Assembly: GCF_019793435.1 (NCBI RefSeq)
Contig: NZ_JAILYH010000011.1
Span: forward strand, 62,001 to 126,000
DNA length: 64,000 nucleotides
Direction of reading: 5' to 3'
Source of the DNA: Rhizobium redzepovicii
GTDB taxonomy: Bacteria > Pseudomonadota > Alphaproteobacteria > Rhizobiales > Rhizobiaceae
Shown: positions 1-7,715 of the stretch, piece by piece
How positions within the stretch are numbered: position 1 is the first letter of the stretch
How the letters are laid out: the number at the start of each line of letters is the position of its first letter
Translations under genes and position numbers: made by a program
The notes under the pieces: model-generated
Told to the model about the DNA's origin: nothing
Databases searched by the model: none
Seen by the model: the letters and a program-made list of their open reading frames with translations, nothing else

Positions 1-60
1 ATAGCTGGTGTAGCGGGGTAGTCGGGCGTCGCCGTATTTGTCGACAAGGGCGTCGGACAT
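1..60 (-). CDS. hemN: HemN, oxygen-independent coproporphyrinogen III oxidase (5' end only)
   Basis: The minus strand opens with ATG at 60-58 and reads MSDALVDKYGDARLPRYTSY before leaving the window. The KYGDARLPRYTSY stretch is the usual N-terminus of rhizobial HemN, a radical-SAM enzyme that makes protoporphyrinogen precursor for haem under low oxygen. Only 20 codons are visible, so the catalytic CxxxCxxC cluster cannot be checked. A FixK/FNR-like box lies about 60 bases upstream, as expected for a microaerobically induced hemN. Confidence 0.8.
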   Translation of the reverse strand, partial: MSDALVDKYGDARLPRYTSY

Positions 61-117
61 TTTCGCATCCTCAAAAAAGCGTGTGATGCGTTATGCGCCT
101 TGGCGAGCGCCTACTCG

Positions 118-131
118 TTGTCATGGATCAA
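118..131. promoter_or_regulatory. FixK/FNR-type anaerobox
   Basis: TTGTC-ATGG-ATCAA is a dyad with one departure from the FixK/FnrN consensus TTGA(T/C)-N4-(G/A)TCAA. It sits between hemN (leftward) and the DUF2249/MIP18 genes (rightward) and could serve either side. The rest of 61-307 shows no convincing gene. Confidence 0.5.
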
Positions 132-307
132 TCACGCCGCGAACAATTTGCCGAAACGCCCAGCCCGCGCTGTGCCAACCGTATGCGATAGAGCGCTAAA
201 ATCTTGGGAACTCGCACTCGCCAACTCTCCTGCGAACGTGGATCCCAATACAAAGAGGCACGCATTTCAACAGCCGGCGTTCTTCTTCGCCGCCAACAAG
301 AAAGGTC

Positions 308-409
308 ATGCCAATGGTCCAGCTTCGTGAGCTTGACGTAGGACAGATCCTGCGAAATGGCGGGATGCCCTTCCAAACGGGACGCCGCAGATGCCGGCAA
401 CTGATGTGA
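308..409 (+). pseudogene. Cut-off DUF2249 gene
   Basis: An AAGAAAGG ribosome site precedes ATG at 308. The first 22 or so residues (LRELDVGQILRNGG-PF) match the start of DUF2249 proteins, which usually run to about 75-90 residues. Here the reading continues for only about ten arginine-rich residues and stops at 407-409, inside the next gene. This looks like a deletion that joined the head of DUF2249 to the head of the MIP18 gene. DUF2249 commonly neighbours MIP18 and hemN genes in N-oxide respiration clusters, which supports the reading. Confidence 0.5.
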
Positions 410-726
410 CGAAGGAGCAAGTTTTCGCCGCGTTGCGGGAGATTGAGGGTCCGGAAGTCGGAACGAACCTTGTCGACCTTGGGCTGATCTACGAGGTCGA
501 TACGACAGAAGCCGGCGTCGTCAAGATCGAGATGACCACGACTACCCGCTTCTGTCCGGCGTCAGCCTTCATCATCGAGGCAGTCAAGACCCGCGTTGGG
601 ACGATCGCCGGCGTCGGCGAAGTAGTCATCGATCTAGTCTACGAGCCTCCATGGTCGGCCGAAATGGCGACGCTATTTTCCTTCAAGCAACCAAGCGTAA
701 AAATTACGGTCGGACGCAAGCCATGA
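391..726 (+). CDS. MIP18 family (DUF59) metal-sulfur cluster assembly factor
   Basis: A 111-residue protein with the compact MIP18/DUF59 fold. The motif EVGTNLVDLGLIYEV (residues 22-36) and the conserved cysteine in RFCPAS (Cys55) are the family hallmarks seen in PaaD and SufT, which help mature Fe-S clusters on target proteins in the cytosol. The start at 391 is the only ATG after the in-frame stop at 334-336; no strong ribosome site precedes it, and it lies inside the DUF2249 remnant, so translation may once have been coupled to that gene. The stop overlaps the next start as ATGA. Neighbours suggest a role with low-oxygen or N-oxide enzymes, which is inference. Confidence 0.8.
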   Translation: MPATDVTKEQVFAALREIEGPEVGTNLVDLGLIYEVDTTEAGVVKIEMTTTTRFCPASAFIIEAVKTRVGTIAGVGEVVIDLVYEPPWSAEMATLFSFKQPSVKITVGRKP

Positions 727-1010
727 ACATCGATCTCAAAGGCCTGGTGCTTGACGCAACCGACCTGGCCGGACGTTTCGGATTGTCGCCCGACGCGCTT
801 CGTAGCCAAATGCGGCGAGGTCTGGTTCGCGGAGTGGTCGAGGCCGGCGTTGGCGAAGACGCCGGGAGGACTCGCTTTTCCGTGCGCTTCGGAAATCGGG
901 TCTGGATTGCGGTCGTTGGCATTGGCGGTGAGAGTCTGAGCGAGGAAATGAAATTCGTCGCCTCCGCTGTGCCTCGGGTTTCAAGCGTTTCGTGCAAAAC
1001 GGGCGGATAA
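723..1010 (+). CDS. Small conserved protein, DUF6522-like
   Basis: A 95-residue protein whose ATG overlaps the MIP18 stop by four bases (ATGA), indicating translational coupling. The N-terminal half has the pattern LDATDLAGRFGLSPDALRSQMRRG, followed by a GEDAGRTRFSVRFGNRVW segment. This resembles a small family I know as DUF6522, found beside denitrification-type genes; the family name is from memory and was not verified. It has no signal peptide, membrane segment or cysteine cluster, and no function can be assigned. Confidence 0.6.
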   Translation: MNIDLKGLVLDATDLAGRFGLSPDALRSQMRRGLVRGVVEAGVGEDAGRTRFSVRFGNRVWIAVVGIGGESLSEEMKFVASAVPRVSSVSCKTGG

Positions 1011-1181
1011 TCACAGCTAAATAACGATCAAGTCCAGCGCCTGCTGCCAGATCCATATTCCACACGTACTTCGTCGCGGGAGGCATGGCAGCAATAGAGG
1101 ATGCCTGGTTCATCCTCGGTTTCGTTCCAAGGTCGACAGGGTGTTCGGCAAGGTGCCGGAGGCCGGCGGACCCTCACTCGT

Positions 1182-1400
1182 CTATCGGGTATCTTCGAGC
1201 ATGAGTGCCGTAATCAGATACCCAACGCCCAGCATGCTGGCGAACAGGTACACGAACAAACCCTGCGCGACGTAATAATCCGTCGGACTCGCTGAGTACA
1301 TTCCGGCAAACCTGTTGTTCCAAACAACGAACCCGACCGCACACCCCAGCCCAGCACCGGCTGCGAGGCGGGTGAGCATGAATGAAATCAACCGAGGCAT
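1182..1400 (-). CDS. Small two-helix membrane protein, unknown function
   Basis: A 72-residue protein with two hydrophobic segments, roughly residues 9-27 (RLAAGAGLGCAVGFVVW) and 43-66 (YYVAQGLFVYLFASMLGVGYLI). It is separated from the histidine kinase remnant, which lies upstream on the same strand, by about 75 bases. I do not recognise the family. The hydrophobic pattern and sensible start make it likely to be real, but it sits among decayed genes and may be a relic. Confidence 0.45.
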   Translation of the reverse strand: MPRLISFMLTRLAAGAGLGCAVGFVVWNNRFAGMYSASPTDYYVAQGLFVYLFASMLGVGYLITALMLEDTR

Positions 1401-1476
1401 CTCGCGTCTCCATGGTCTCCGCGCTCAACGTATGAGCGCTGATCAAGTTCCGGTGGCAAAAGGCGCCTTCGATCAA

Positions 1477-1967
1477 TTGGGGTGGCGTGTGCCGGACGGC
1501 GTTCTTGATCAAATTGCGGAGCGCGTCTCTCAACAAGGCTGGGGCACCCCGCAGCAGAGCGGACTCGACCTGCGAAGAGAACTCCAGTGAATGGTTGTTC
1601 TCATAGACCATGGAGCGAGTTGAGCCACGATAGACGAGCCTAGCTCGATGAGGTCGATGTCTTCGAAAGTGCTATGGTCAAAACCGTCCAACCGCGCGAG
1701 AGCGGTGAGCGGACCGACGAAGCGAACGAGATCGTCGAGATTGGCCTCCGCCTGCCTGGCGCGGGGATGGTCTATACGGCCGAGTTCCAGCTTCAAAACC
1801 GCAAGCGGCGTGCAGATCTCATGTGCAATCCCGGATGTTAGGATCTTCTGTGATTTCATTAGCTCTCCGACCCGCTCGAAGGCGCGGTTGACCGCGATCA
1901 CAACATGGGCGACACATTTTGAAGCGAAGCGCCCGGACTCGTGACCGTCAAGTACCACGAGGAACAC
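1477..1967 (-). pseudogene. Sensor histidine kinase remnant, frameshifted and cut at both ends
   Basis: The first frame reads RAFERVGELMKSQKILTSG followed by IAHEICTPLAVLK, a HisKA dimerisation helix with the phosphorylatable histidine (H-box, HEICTPL instead of HELRTPL). At about 1608-1612 one base is missing: the reading leaves frame after VAQLAP and resumes one frame over as MVYENNHSLEF. That frame then carries the N-box of the ATPase domain (DALRNLIKNAVRHTP). Nothing recognisable follows, so the G-boxes are absent, as is the sensor region upstream. It cannot encode a working kinase. Confidence 0.75.
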
Positions 1968-2040
1968 TCTTTAGCCGTTTCCCCTTGATATTCGATCGGT
2001 ACAATTCTATGTAGTTAGTGCTTCGCAAGAAGACATGGTG

Positions 2041-2335
2041 CTAAACCTTTTGTGCAATAGATGTGCAGGACGCGGCTTCGACGCCGCCGCCTCCACCAAC
2101 AACCGCCGGCGCGACGGCTGTTGATGGGGGCGACATGGGATCGACTGGCATTGAAAGACAAAAGCTGTGCTCGGCATGATACCACCGTTATCGGGTCAAA
2201 ATAGTAGTTGCAAACGACAACTATGCGGAAGCTCGTCTCGCTGCTTAATCGCAGTGTGACACTTCAAATCAAGCCCTTGGGGTTCGCACCTTAAGGCGGG
2301 GTTCGGAGGTACCTGGCAACAGAAACCTCCACCTT
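2041..2335 (+). ncRNA. ssrA: tmRNA, circularly permuted two-piece form
   Basis: The gene order is permuted as in Alphaproteobacteria: the acceptor piece comes first, with T-loop sequence TTCGAC at about 2078-2083 and the 3' end CGCCTCCACCA at 2088-2098. A short spacer able to fold follows (2099-2125), then the 5' end of the coding piece, GGGGGCG, at 2126. GGGGGCG pairs with CGCCTCC to form the acceptor stem. The tag frame at 2210-2248 encodes ANDNYAEARLAA and a TAA stop, the classical alphaproteobacterial degradation tag. A hairpin GGAGGT/ACCTCC (2305-2310, 2325-2330) lies near the 3' end. Outer limits are approximate. tmRNA rescues stalled ribosomes; its tagged products go to ClpXP, helped by SspB encoded just downstream. 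Confidence 0.93.
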
Positions 2336-2469
2336 TCCCCTCTCTGTCCTGCTGCCTTTGATTGAATGACGCTATGGTGATGTGGACTAAAATTAGTCAA
2401 CGAGTAGCTATCTTTTTTCCTATTTTCAGACACTTATCTTGAACTAACAATCGTCATGTTCTCATAAGC

Positions 2470-2635
2470 GTTGGTACCCGGCGCCTCCACCAAAAACCGG
2501 CGGCCGCGAAGGCCGGCTTTTGATGGGGGCGAAACAGGATCGACAAGGGTGCGTGACACTTCAATCAAAGTCCTAGTGGTTCGCACCTCTAGGCGGGGTC
2601 CGAAGGCACGTGGCAACAGAAGCCTTCACCTTCTC
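2470..2635 (+). pseudogene. Second tmRNA-like locus without tag or T-arm
   Basis: CGCCTCCACCA (2482-2492), a hairpin spacer, and GGGGGCGAAACAGGATCGAC (from 2525) repeat the acceptor end, spacer and 5' end of ssrA. GTGACACTTCA and TGGCAACAGA further on match the downstream part of ssrA. About 110 bases that hold the tag frame in ssrA (2146-2255) are replaced by eight bases, and no TTCGA T-loop precedes the CCA. The acceptor pairing is intact. The spacer hairpin and the terminal hairpin (GAAGGC/GCCTTC against GGAGGT/ACCTCC in ssrA) are both preserved with changed sequence. It cannot tag proteins; it is either a decayed old copy or a separate RNA. Confidence 0.75.
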
Positions 2636-2758
2636 CCTGCCGCCGAAATCATGTATGCTGCTGAAAAACGTGACTCGGCTCCGGTCTTTCCCAAGGCGCC
2701 CGGACGTGGCATATAACCTTGTGAAAAGACTTCCGAACCGACGAAAGACAGGAAAAGC

Positions 2759-3274
2759 ATGGGGCAGGATCATATCCGCTACGACATTCTGGCACAGGAT
2801 GCACTTCGCGGCGTCATCCGCAAGGTTTTGGCGGAAGTCGGAGCGACGGGCCGCCTGCCCGGCGACCATCACTTCTTCATCACCTTCCTCACAGGTGCTG
2901 CCGGCGTACGCATCTCCCAGCACCTGAAATCGAAATATCCCGAGCAGATGACCATCGTCATCCAGCATCAGTTTTGGGATCTGAAAATTACCGAGTCGCA
3001 TTTCGAGATCGGCCTTTCCTTCTCCGACGTCCCGGAAAAGTTGGTCATCCCGTTCAATGCGATCCGCGGCTTTTACGATCCCTCCGTCAACTTCGAGCTC
3101 GAATTCGACGTGCCGCTCGCCGATGGCGAGGAATTACCGTCCGGTGAAATCACCGCGTATCCCGTCGACGCCGCAGCAAAGCCCGATGAGGCCGCGGGCG
3201 CAAAACCCGGCGATGGCGAAGAGAAGAAGCCGGGTTCGGTCGTCTCGCTCGACTCCTTCCGCAAGAAGCAGTGA
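2759..3274 (+). CDS. sspB: SspB-family adaptor for ClpXP (SspB-alpha)
   Basis: A 171-residue protein matching the alphaproteobacterial SspB group, which binds ssrA-tagged substrates and delivers them to the ClpXP protease. Residues 1 to about 120 form the substrate-binding domain (RLPGDHHFFITFLTG near 40-54; FNAIRGFYDPS near 98-108). Residues 125-155 are an acidic, lysine/alanine-rich flexible linker. The last residues, VVSLDSFRKK, are the ClpX-docking tail. A GACAGGAAAAG ribosome site precedes the ATG. Its place just after ssrA joins tag and adaptor in one neighbourhood. A strong terminator follows directly. Confidence 0.9.
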   Translation: MGQDHIRYDILAQDALRGVIRKVLAEVGATGRLPGDHHFFITFLTGAAGVRISQHLKSKYPEQMTIVIQHQFWDLKITESHFEIGLSFSDVPEKLVIPFNAIRGFYDPSVNFELEFDVPLADGEELPSGEITAYPVDAAAKPDEAAGAKPGDGEEKKPGSVVSLDSFRKKQ

Positions 3275-3280
3275 TTTGAA

Positions 3281-3302
3281 GGGAGGCCAAGCCTCCCTTT
3301 TT
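3281..3302 (+). terminator. Rho-independent terminator after sspB
   Basis: GGGAGGC-CAA-GCCTCCC followed by TTTTTC, starting seven bases after the sspB stop. Confidence 0.9.
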
Positions 3303-3323
3303 CATAAGGATTAAGGGGCCCGC

Positions 3324-3518
3324 ATGAGCGCCGAAATCGTCAATCTCCGCCAATTCCGCAAGAAGCAGGCCCGCTCAGAAAAGGAGGCGCAGGCCGAGCA
3401 GAACCGCATTTCCTTCGGCCGCACCAAGGCTGAGAAGCAACTCACCCGCAGCATGAACGAGAAGGCCGACAAGACCCATCGCGACGGCCGGCTCGAGACT
3501 GATGACGACGGCGCGTGA
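3324..3518 (+). CDS. DUF4169 family protein
   Basis: A 64-residue, highly charged protein: MSAEIVNLRQFRKKQARSEK, then FGRTKAEKQ. Both segments are typical of DUF4169, a short family of unknown function in Rhizobiales. It lacks membrane segments and is likely helical. The start follows the sspB terminator, so it probably has its own promoter or depends on readthrough. The same order (sspB, DUF4169, ribbon-helix-helix protein) is common in related genomes as far as I recall. Confidence 0.8.
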   Translation: MSAEIVNLRQFRKKQARSEKEAQAEQNRISFGRTKAEKQLTRSMNEKADKTHRDGRLETDDDGA

Positions 3519-3682
3519 AGCTTTCACGCAAAGCTTGAGCCGCCGGAATACAGTGTGAAGATTTTTTATGCATGTCGTCGTCCCGGAACCGCCGCACACT
3601 TCCGGGCGACATGCATTGAGATCAGCCACTTATGCAGCTTCCTTGAATCGATCTACCAGCCAATTAGACGTGAAGCCGCTTC

Positions 3683-3907
3683 ATGATACGCAAGCATTCT
3701 GCGACGTTGCACGGCCACCGTACCAGTTTCTCGCTGGAAGACGAGTTTTGGGACGAGTTGAAGGCGATCGCCGCAAGCCGTTCGATACCGCTTGCCGCTC
3801 TCATTTCCGAAATCGATGACCATCGGCCGTCGGACAGCAACCTGTCCTCGGCGCTGCGGCTCCACGTGCTGGCCTGGGCGAAGGCCGGCGCTGGCCGCGG
3901 ATTATAA
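3683..3907 (+). CDS. Ribbon-helix-helix domain protein
   Basis: A 74-residue protein. After a short basic head, RTSFSLEDEFWDELKAIAASRSIPLAALISEID (about residues 13-45) gives the beta strand and two helices of a ribbon-helix-helix DNA-binding fold of the RHH_4 type. Such proteins are small dimeric repressors or antitoxin-like regulators; no toxin gene lies beside it, so a toxin-antitoxin role is not supported. It ends 18 bases before the convergent AsmA-family gene. Confidence 0.7.
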   Translation: MIRKHSATLHGHRTSFSLEDEFWDELKAIAASRSIPLAALISEIDDHRPSDSNLSSALRLHVLAWAKAGAGRGL

Positions 3908-3924
3908 TCAAATTCCATGCATTA

Positions 3925-6900
3925 TCATTGCGCCTGAACGCCCGGCACCTGGTCAAAATTGAGCGAACCGGGCTGCGGCCCGCCGCGCCGGGCCGCTTCC
4001 GCGGCGGCCCTCGCCTGTGCATCCGCCTCGTCTTTGGCCTCCGCCGCGCGTGCAGCCTCCGCTTCCGCGAGAGCCTTCTGCGCGGCCGCAGCCTGCGCCA
4101 ATGCGCGCAGCCGCTCTTCCTCCGCCTGCCGTTGCTGCTCGATTTCGGCCGCCCTGACGCGCTGAGCGTCATTGAAGCGGTAGAGCGCCGCCTCGCGGCG
4201 CAGCCGCTGCTTTTCGAGCACGATCGCCTGCAACCGCTCGACGCGCCGGCGCTCGCGCTCGAAGGCGCGCAGCGACAGGTAGCTGGTGATATCGGTCACA
4301 TCCATCGTCTTGCCGGGCGACGGCAGCATGCCGGAAAAATTCAGCCTGAGCGACGGCTCGGCGCCGGACAGCGCTTCCGTGCCAGGATTGAGACCGACGC
4401 CTAGCGTCGCGCTGATCCGTTCCTCCGGCAGCGCGATCTGCGCATCGGCGGTGATGCGGGCGAGATCGTTGGCGACGGTGACATTCTGCACGCGCAGTGT
4501 CCCGTCGGTGATATTGAAGGGGATGCCGAGCGGCGGCAGCTTCGCCTCTCCGTTGCTGAGCAGCGTCTCGATAATCGGATGCACCTTGCCGGCATTAATC
4601 TGCTCCTGCATCGTATCGGTCGCGGCAAGCAGCGGCGGAAGGATGGCGAGGTTCAGTCCGCGTATGCTGGTCTCGCCGAGCCTAAGTTCGCCCGAACCGT
4701 TCAGCGAACTGGCAATCTCGCCAATCGTCTTGCCCGAAGCCTCCATCGACAGCGACAATCCGAATTTGCCGTTGGCGATCGGCGCGCCGTCGCGCAGCCA
4801 GACGACGCCGGCAACATCGGAATCGGCAAGCGCAAGCTTCGTCTGCAGGAAACCGGTGCCGTCGGCATTGGTGAACAGCAGATTGCCGGAGAGCTTTCCG
4901 CCATCCCAGTTGCCGGCCATGTCGTTAAGCTGCAACTCATCGCCCTTGTAGGCAACGTTGCTGGTAAAGTCGGTGACCGCCGTCTCCGGCAGACCGGGCC
5001 AGAACTGCTTGGCGGTCAGCTTCACGTTGACGTCGAGATCCTTGAAGACGGGCAGCCCGAGCGGCGCCGTCGTCAGCGCGCCGTTGGCGGGATCAACGAT
5101 CTGGCCGAACACTGCCTCGCCAAGCCAGCCGGCATCCGCCTTGGAGAGCGTCAAGTCGCCGGTCGCGGTCGTCTTCGCAGCCCTCCGGTCGAAGCTCAGC
5201 GCGCCTGAAAACTCGTTGTCGGCCGCATGCCCCTTGAGATCGGAAAAGACGATCTTGTCGCTGTCGACGCGGGCATTGACCTGCAGGCCGAACGGCAGCC
5301 CGGCTCCCGTCTGCGGCAGGGCGATCCCGTTCATGATGAGATAGGGGTCGATATCGGCGCTGTCGAGCGAAAGCGCGATCTTGCCGTTCATGAAAGTTTC
5401 CGGCCGGACATCGACTTTGCCATTGGCTGTAAACGAGGTCCGGTCGGTCGCAAAGGTTAGCGCCGCATCGGCGGGATCGTTACCTGATGCCTTCACCTTC
5501 AGCGTTAGGCGGCCGTTGGCGCCGACATCGACCGGCAGCGGATCGAGCCCGGCCTGGCCGAACAGGATCGACGGCACGGCATTTTCGAGCGTCGCCTCAA
5601 GGCTCGTCGTACCGTTGCCGGTCAGCGCCAGCAGGTCGGACATGCGGTAATCGAGATTGACGCGGCTGCCGTTCGCCACACCGGCAAGCGTCACCGTCAG
5701 CGCGTTGCCTTCGTCGCCGCCGAGCGTCAGCGCGCCGCGCAGCGCCGTGTTGCCGTACCAGCCGGCATTGCGCACCAGCCGGTCGAGCACCGGGTGATGC
5801 GGCAGGTGCTCGCGCAGCATGGTGAAAAAGCCACCGGGATCGGCCGATTTGAAGGTGATCTCGCCGGCGCCCTTGTAATCGAGCAGCGAGCCTTCCGCCC
5901 TGCCCGTCGCCGTCAGTTCAGCGCCTGCAATATTCTTGATCGACAGCCGGTCGACGGCAAGCTCTCCGTCGGCGATCGTGAAGGTGGTCTCGACATTCTC
6001 GGCATCGACGCCGAAGGCAGTGAACTTATCGGCCTTCAGCTGGGCGGCGATCTTGTGGTCGAGCACGTTGTCGCCGGCATCCTGGCCGGTCATCAGCCCG
6101 CTCAGCGCCTGCAGCGCATCGAGATCGAGCGTGTCGCCATTCAGGGCCACCGATAGGGTCGGCGTCTGGCCGGAGATCGCCTGTCGCTCCAGCCTGCCCT
6201 TCAGCGTCGCCGGCCCCATAGCGATCTCAAGATTTTCGAAACGCTGCAATTCGGGTGTCAGGCTGACATTGGCGGAAAAGCCCGCCTGCCGCAATTGGCG
6301 GATGGCCGGATCGACCGAGCCGGCAAGCCAGGAGGCAAGCCCGGTCGGCTGGCTGGACGCCACTACGATCTGGCCATTGAACGAGGCTTCGCCCTGCAGC
6401 AGGAGTTTGCCTTTGCCTTCCACCTGTGTCCGCCCCGGCAGCGTACCGGTGGCGCTGTCGATCATCCAGCCGGTACCGGCCGGTTCGAGCTCCAACTGCA
6501 CGTCGCGCAGCGTCGTATCGCCGGCGACGATCGCCGGCAGCTTGACACTTGCCTTGCCCGGCACCTGCGGGATCGGCACCTGTGCGATGACATCAATTAG
6601 CGAATTCAGCCGCTGGCGCGCCGAAACCGCCGGATCGCGGGTCGTTTTGCCGGCCTCGCCCTGATTGCCGATGCGGTTGACGTCGATCTGCTGCCCGTCG
6701 GCGGTCAACAGGAATTCCGGCGCATTGCCCGTATCCAGCGTCGCCTCCCCGGTTATGACGTAGGGATCGTCCGTCGGTCCGATCTCCATCCGATATTCGG
6801 GAATGCGGATGCGTTCATTGGTGAGCTCGAAGCGGCCCTTGACGCGCGGCGGCTGCTCCTTCTTGTTGGCGGGCTTGGCGCTGTTGCCGCTTTCGATCGC

Positions 6901-7626
6901 CGCTGAAAGCTGCCCCTGATAGTTCGGCTTGCTGTCGACGAGCTTCAATTCGCCATCGAGATCGATGCTGACGGGGTGCTTGTCCGGCGAAAGCTTCGTG
7001 CGCATGCGCAGCACGCCCTTTTCGTCGGGCTGGCTGCTCGAGATCAAAAAGCTGCCGTGCTCGCCGTCAAGCGCCGCATTGCCCTCGATGCGCCAGGGGC
7101 CGGCCAGCGACTTGGCCGACATTTCCGCATTGAGGCCGGTGATGCGGCGTGAGCGGCCGGACTGGTCGTCGATGAACTCGACTTCGCCGCCGTTGACATG
7201 CACGTTTTCGAGAACGACGTTTTTCGCGGGTATTTCGGCGCGGCTGCCGCGCATCCAGTCGAGCGTGCCGTCCTTGAGCAATCTCAGGCGCACCTTCGGA
7301 TTGACGACGCGCATGTCGAAAATCAGCGCCTCACCCGACAGGAACGGCGCGAGCTCCGCATCCATGGAGAACTGCTCGACCTTGACGATCGGCGTGCCGT
7401 CCGCCTCCTGGCCGACGCGCACGTCATGAAGTGTGACCGACGGAAACGGCAGGAGACGCGCATCCACCGTGCCGTAGACGGTGACCTTCTTGCCGATGAT
7501 GCGGCTTGCCTGATCCTCGAAATTCTTGCGGAAATCCGTCCAGTCGATGAACAGCGGCGCAAGCAGCGCCACAAACAGCACTACGACGATCACTCCCCCT
7601 AGAAAGACGAGGAACCGGCCTACCAA
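3925..7626 (-). CDS. AsmA family protein with coiled-coil tail
   Basis: A 1233-residue envelope protein. Residues 5-27 are a single hydrophobic anchor (LVFLGGVIVVVLFVALLAPLF), followed by IDWTDFRKNFEDQASRIIGKKV, typical of AsmA/TamB-like proteins, and long beta-rich repeats. AsmA-like proteins span the periplasm and are linked to phospholipid transport to the outer membrane. An AsmA C-terminal region is recognisable at about 940-1110 (GSGELRLGETSIRGLNL, VQNVTVANDLARITADAQI). The last 110 residues are unusual: an arginine-, glutamate- and alanine-rich coiled coil with a proline/glycine end. The start has a weak ribosome site. It stands alone, convergent with the ribbon-helix-helix gene. Confidence 0.85.
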   Translation of the reverse strand: MVGRFLVFLGGVIVVVLFVALLAPLFIDWTDFRKNFEDQASRIIGKKVTVYGTVDARLLPFPSVTLHDVRVGQEADGTPIVKVEQFSMDAELAPFLSGEALIFDMRVVNPKVRLRLLKDGTLDWMRGSRAEIPAKNVVLENVHVNGGEVEFIDDQSGRSRRITGLNAEMSAKSLAGPWRIEGNAALDGEHGSFLISSSQPDEKGVLRMRTKLSPDKHPVSIDLDGELKLVDSKPNYQGQLSAAIESGNSAKPANKKEQPPRVKGRFELTNERIRIPEYRMEIGPTDDPYVITGEATLDTGNAPEFLLTADGQQIDVNRIGNQGEAGKTTRDPAVSARQRLNSLIDVIAQVPIPQVPGKASVKLPAIVAGDTTLRDVQLELEPAGTGWMIDSATGTLPGRTQVEGKGKLLLQGEASFNGQIVVASSQPTGLASWLAGSVDPAIRQLRQAGFSANVSLTPELQRFENLEIAMGPATLKGRLERQAISGQTPTLSVALNGDTLDLDALQALSGLMTGQDAGDNVLDHKIAAQLKADKFTAFGVDAENVETTFTIADGELAVDRLSIKNIAGAELTATGRAEGSLLDYKGAGEITFKSADPGGFFTMLREHLPHHPVLDRLVRNAGWYGNTALRGALTLGGDEGNALTVTLAGVANGSRVNLDYRMSDLLALTGNGTTSLEATLENAVPSILFGQAGLDPLPVDVGANGRLTLKVKASGNDPADAALTFATDRTSFTANGKVDVRPETFMNGKIALSLDSADIDPYLIMNGIALPQTGAGLPFGLQVNARVDSDKIVFSDLKGHAADNEFSGALSFDRRAAKTTATGDLTLSKADAGWLGEAVFGQIVDPANGALTTAPLGLPVFKDLDVNVKLTAKQFWPGLPETAVTDFTSNVAYKGDELQLNDMAGNWDGGKLSGNLLFTNADGTGFLQTKLALADSDVAGVVWLRDGAPIANGKFGLSLSMEASGKTIGEIASSLNGSGELRLGETSIRGLNLAILPPLLAATDTMQEQINAGKVHPIIETLLSNGEAKLPPLGIPFNITDGTLRVQNVTVANDLARITADAQIALPEERISATLGVGLNPGTEALSGAEPSLRLNFSGMLPSPGKTMDVTDITSYLSLRAFERERRRVERLQAIVLEKQRLRREAALYRFNDAQRVRAAEIEQQRQAEEERLRALAQAAAAQKALAEAEAARAAEAKDEADAQARAAAEAARRGGPQPGSLNFDQVPGVQAQ

Positions 7627-7715
7627 CGCAAGGATTCTCCATTCAGCATTCTGTTGCCGACACTAGCGCTATTCATGCCGGGGGCAAGGCCCAAGTTCAT
7701 GAGAATATTCCGTTT

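Noticed and set aside
2471-2716. A short plus-strand protein gene over the second tmRNA-like locus
   Set aside because: The frame simply crosses the RNA structure; its residues are proline/arginine-rich with no motif and the RNA explanation fits better.
3683-3907. Ribbon-helix-helix gene as the antitoxin of a toxin-antitoxin pair
   Set aside because: No small toxin-like gene lies next to it on the same strand.
3924-4165. Alanine/arginine-rich repeats at the AsmA C-terminus as a DNA repeat or CRISPR-like array
   Set aside because: The repetition is in the protein (a coiled coil), not in regularly spaced identical DNA units.
3928-7602. Many open frames opposite the AsmA-family gene
   Set aside because: They are short, overlapping and without motifs; the AsmA reading with membrane anchor and C-terminal domain is clear.
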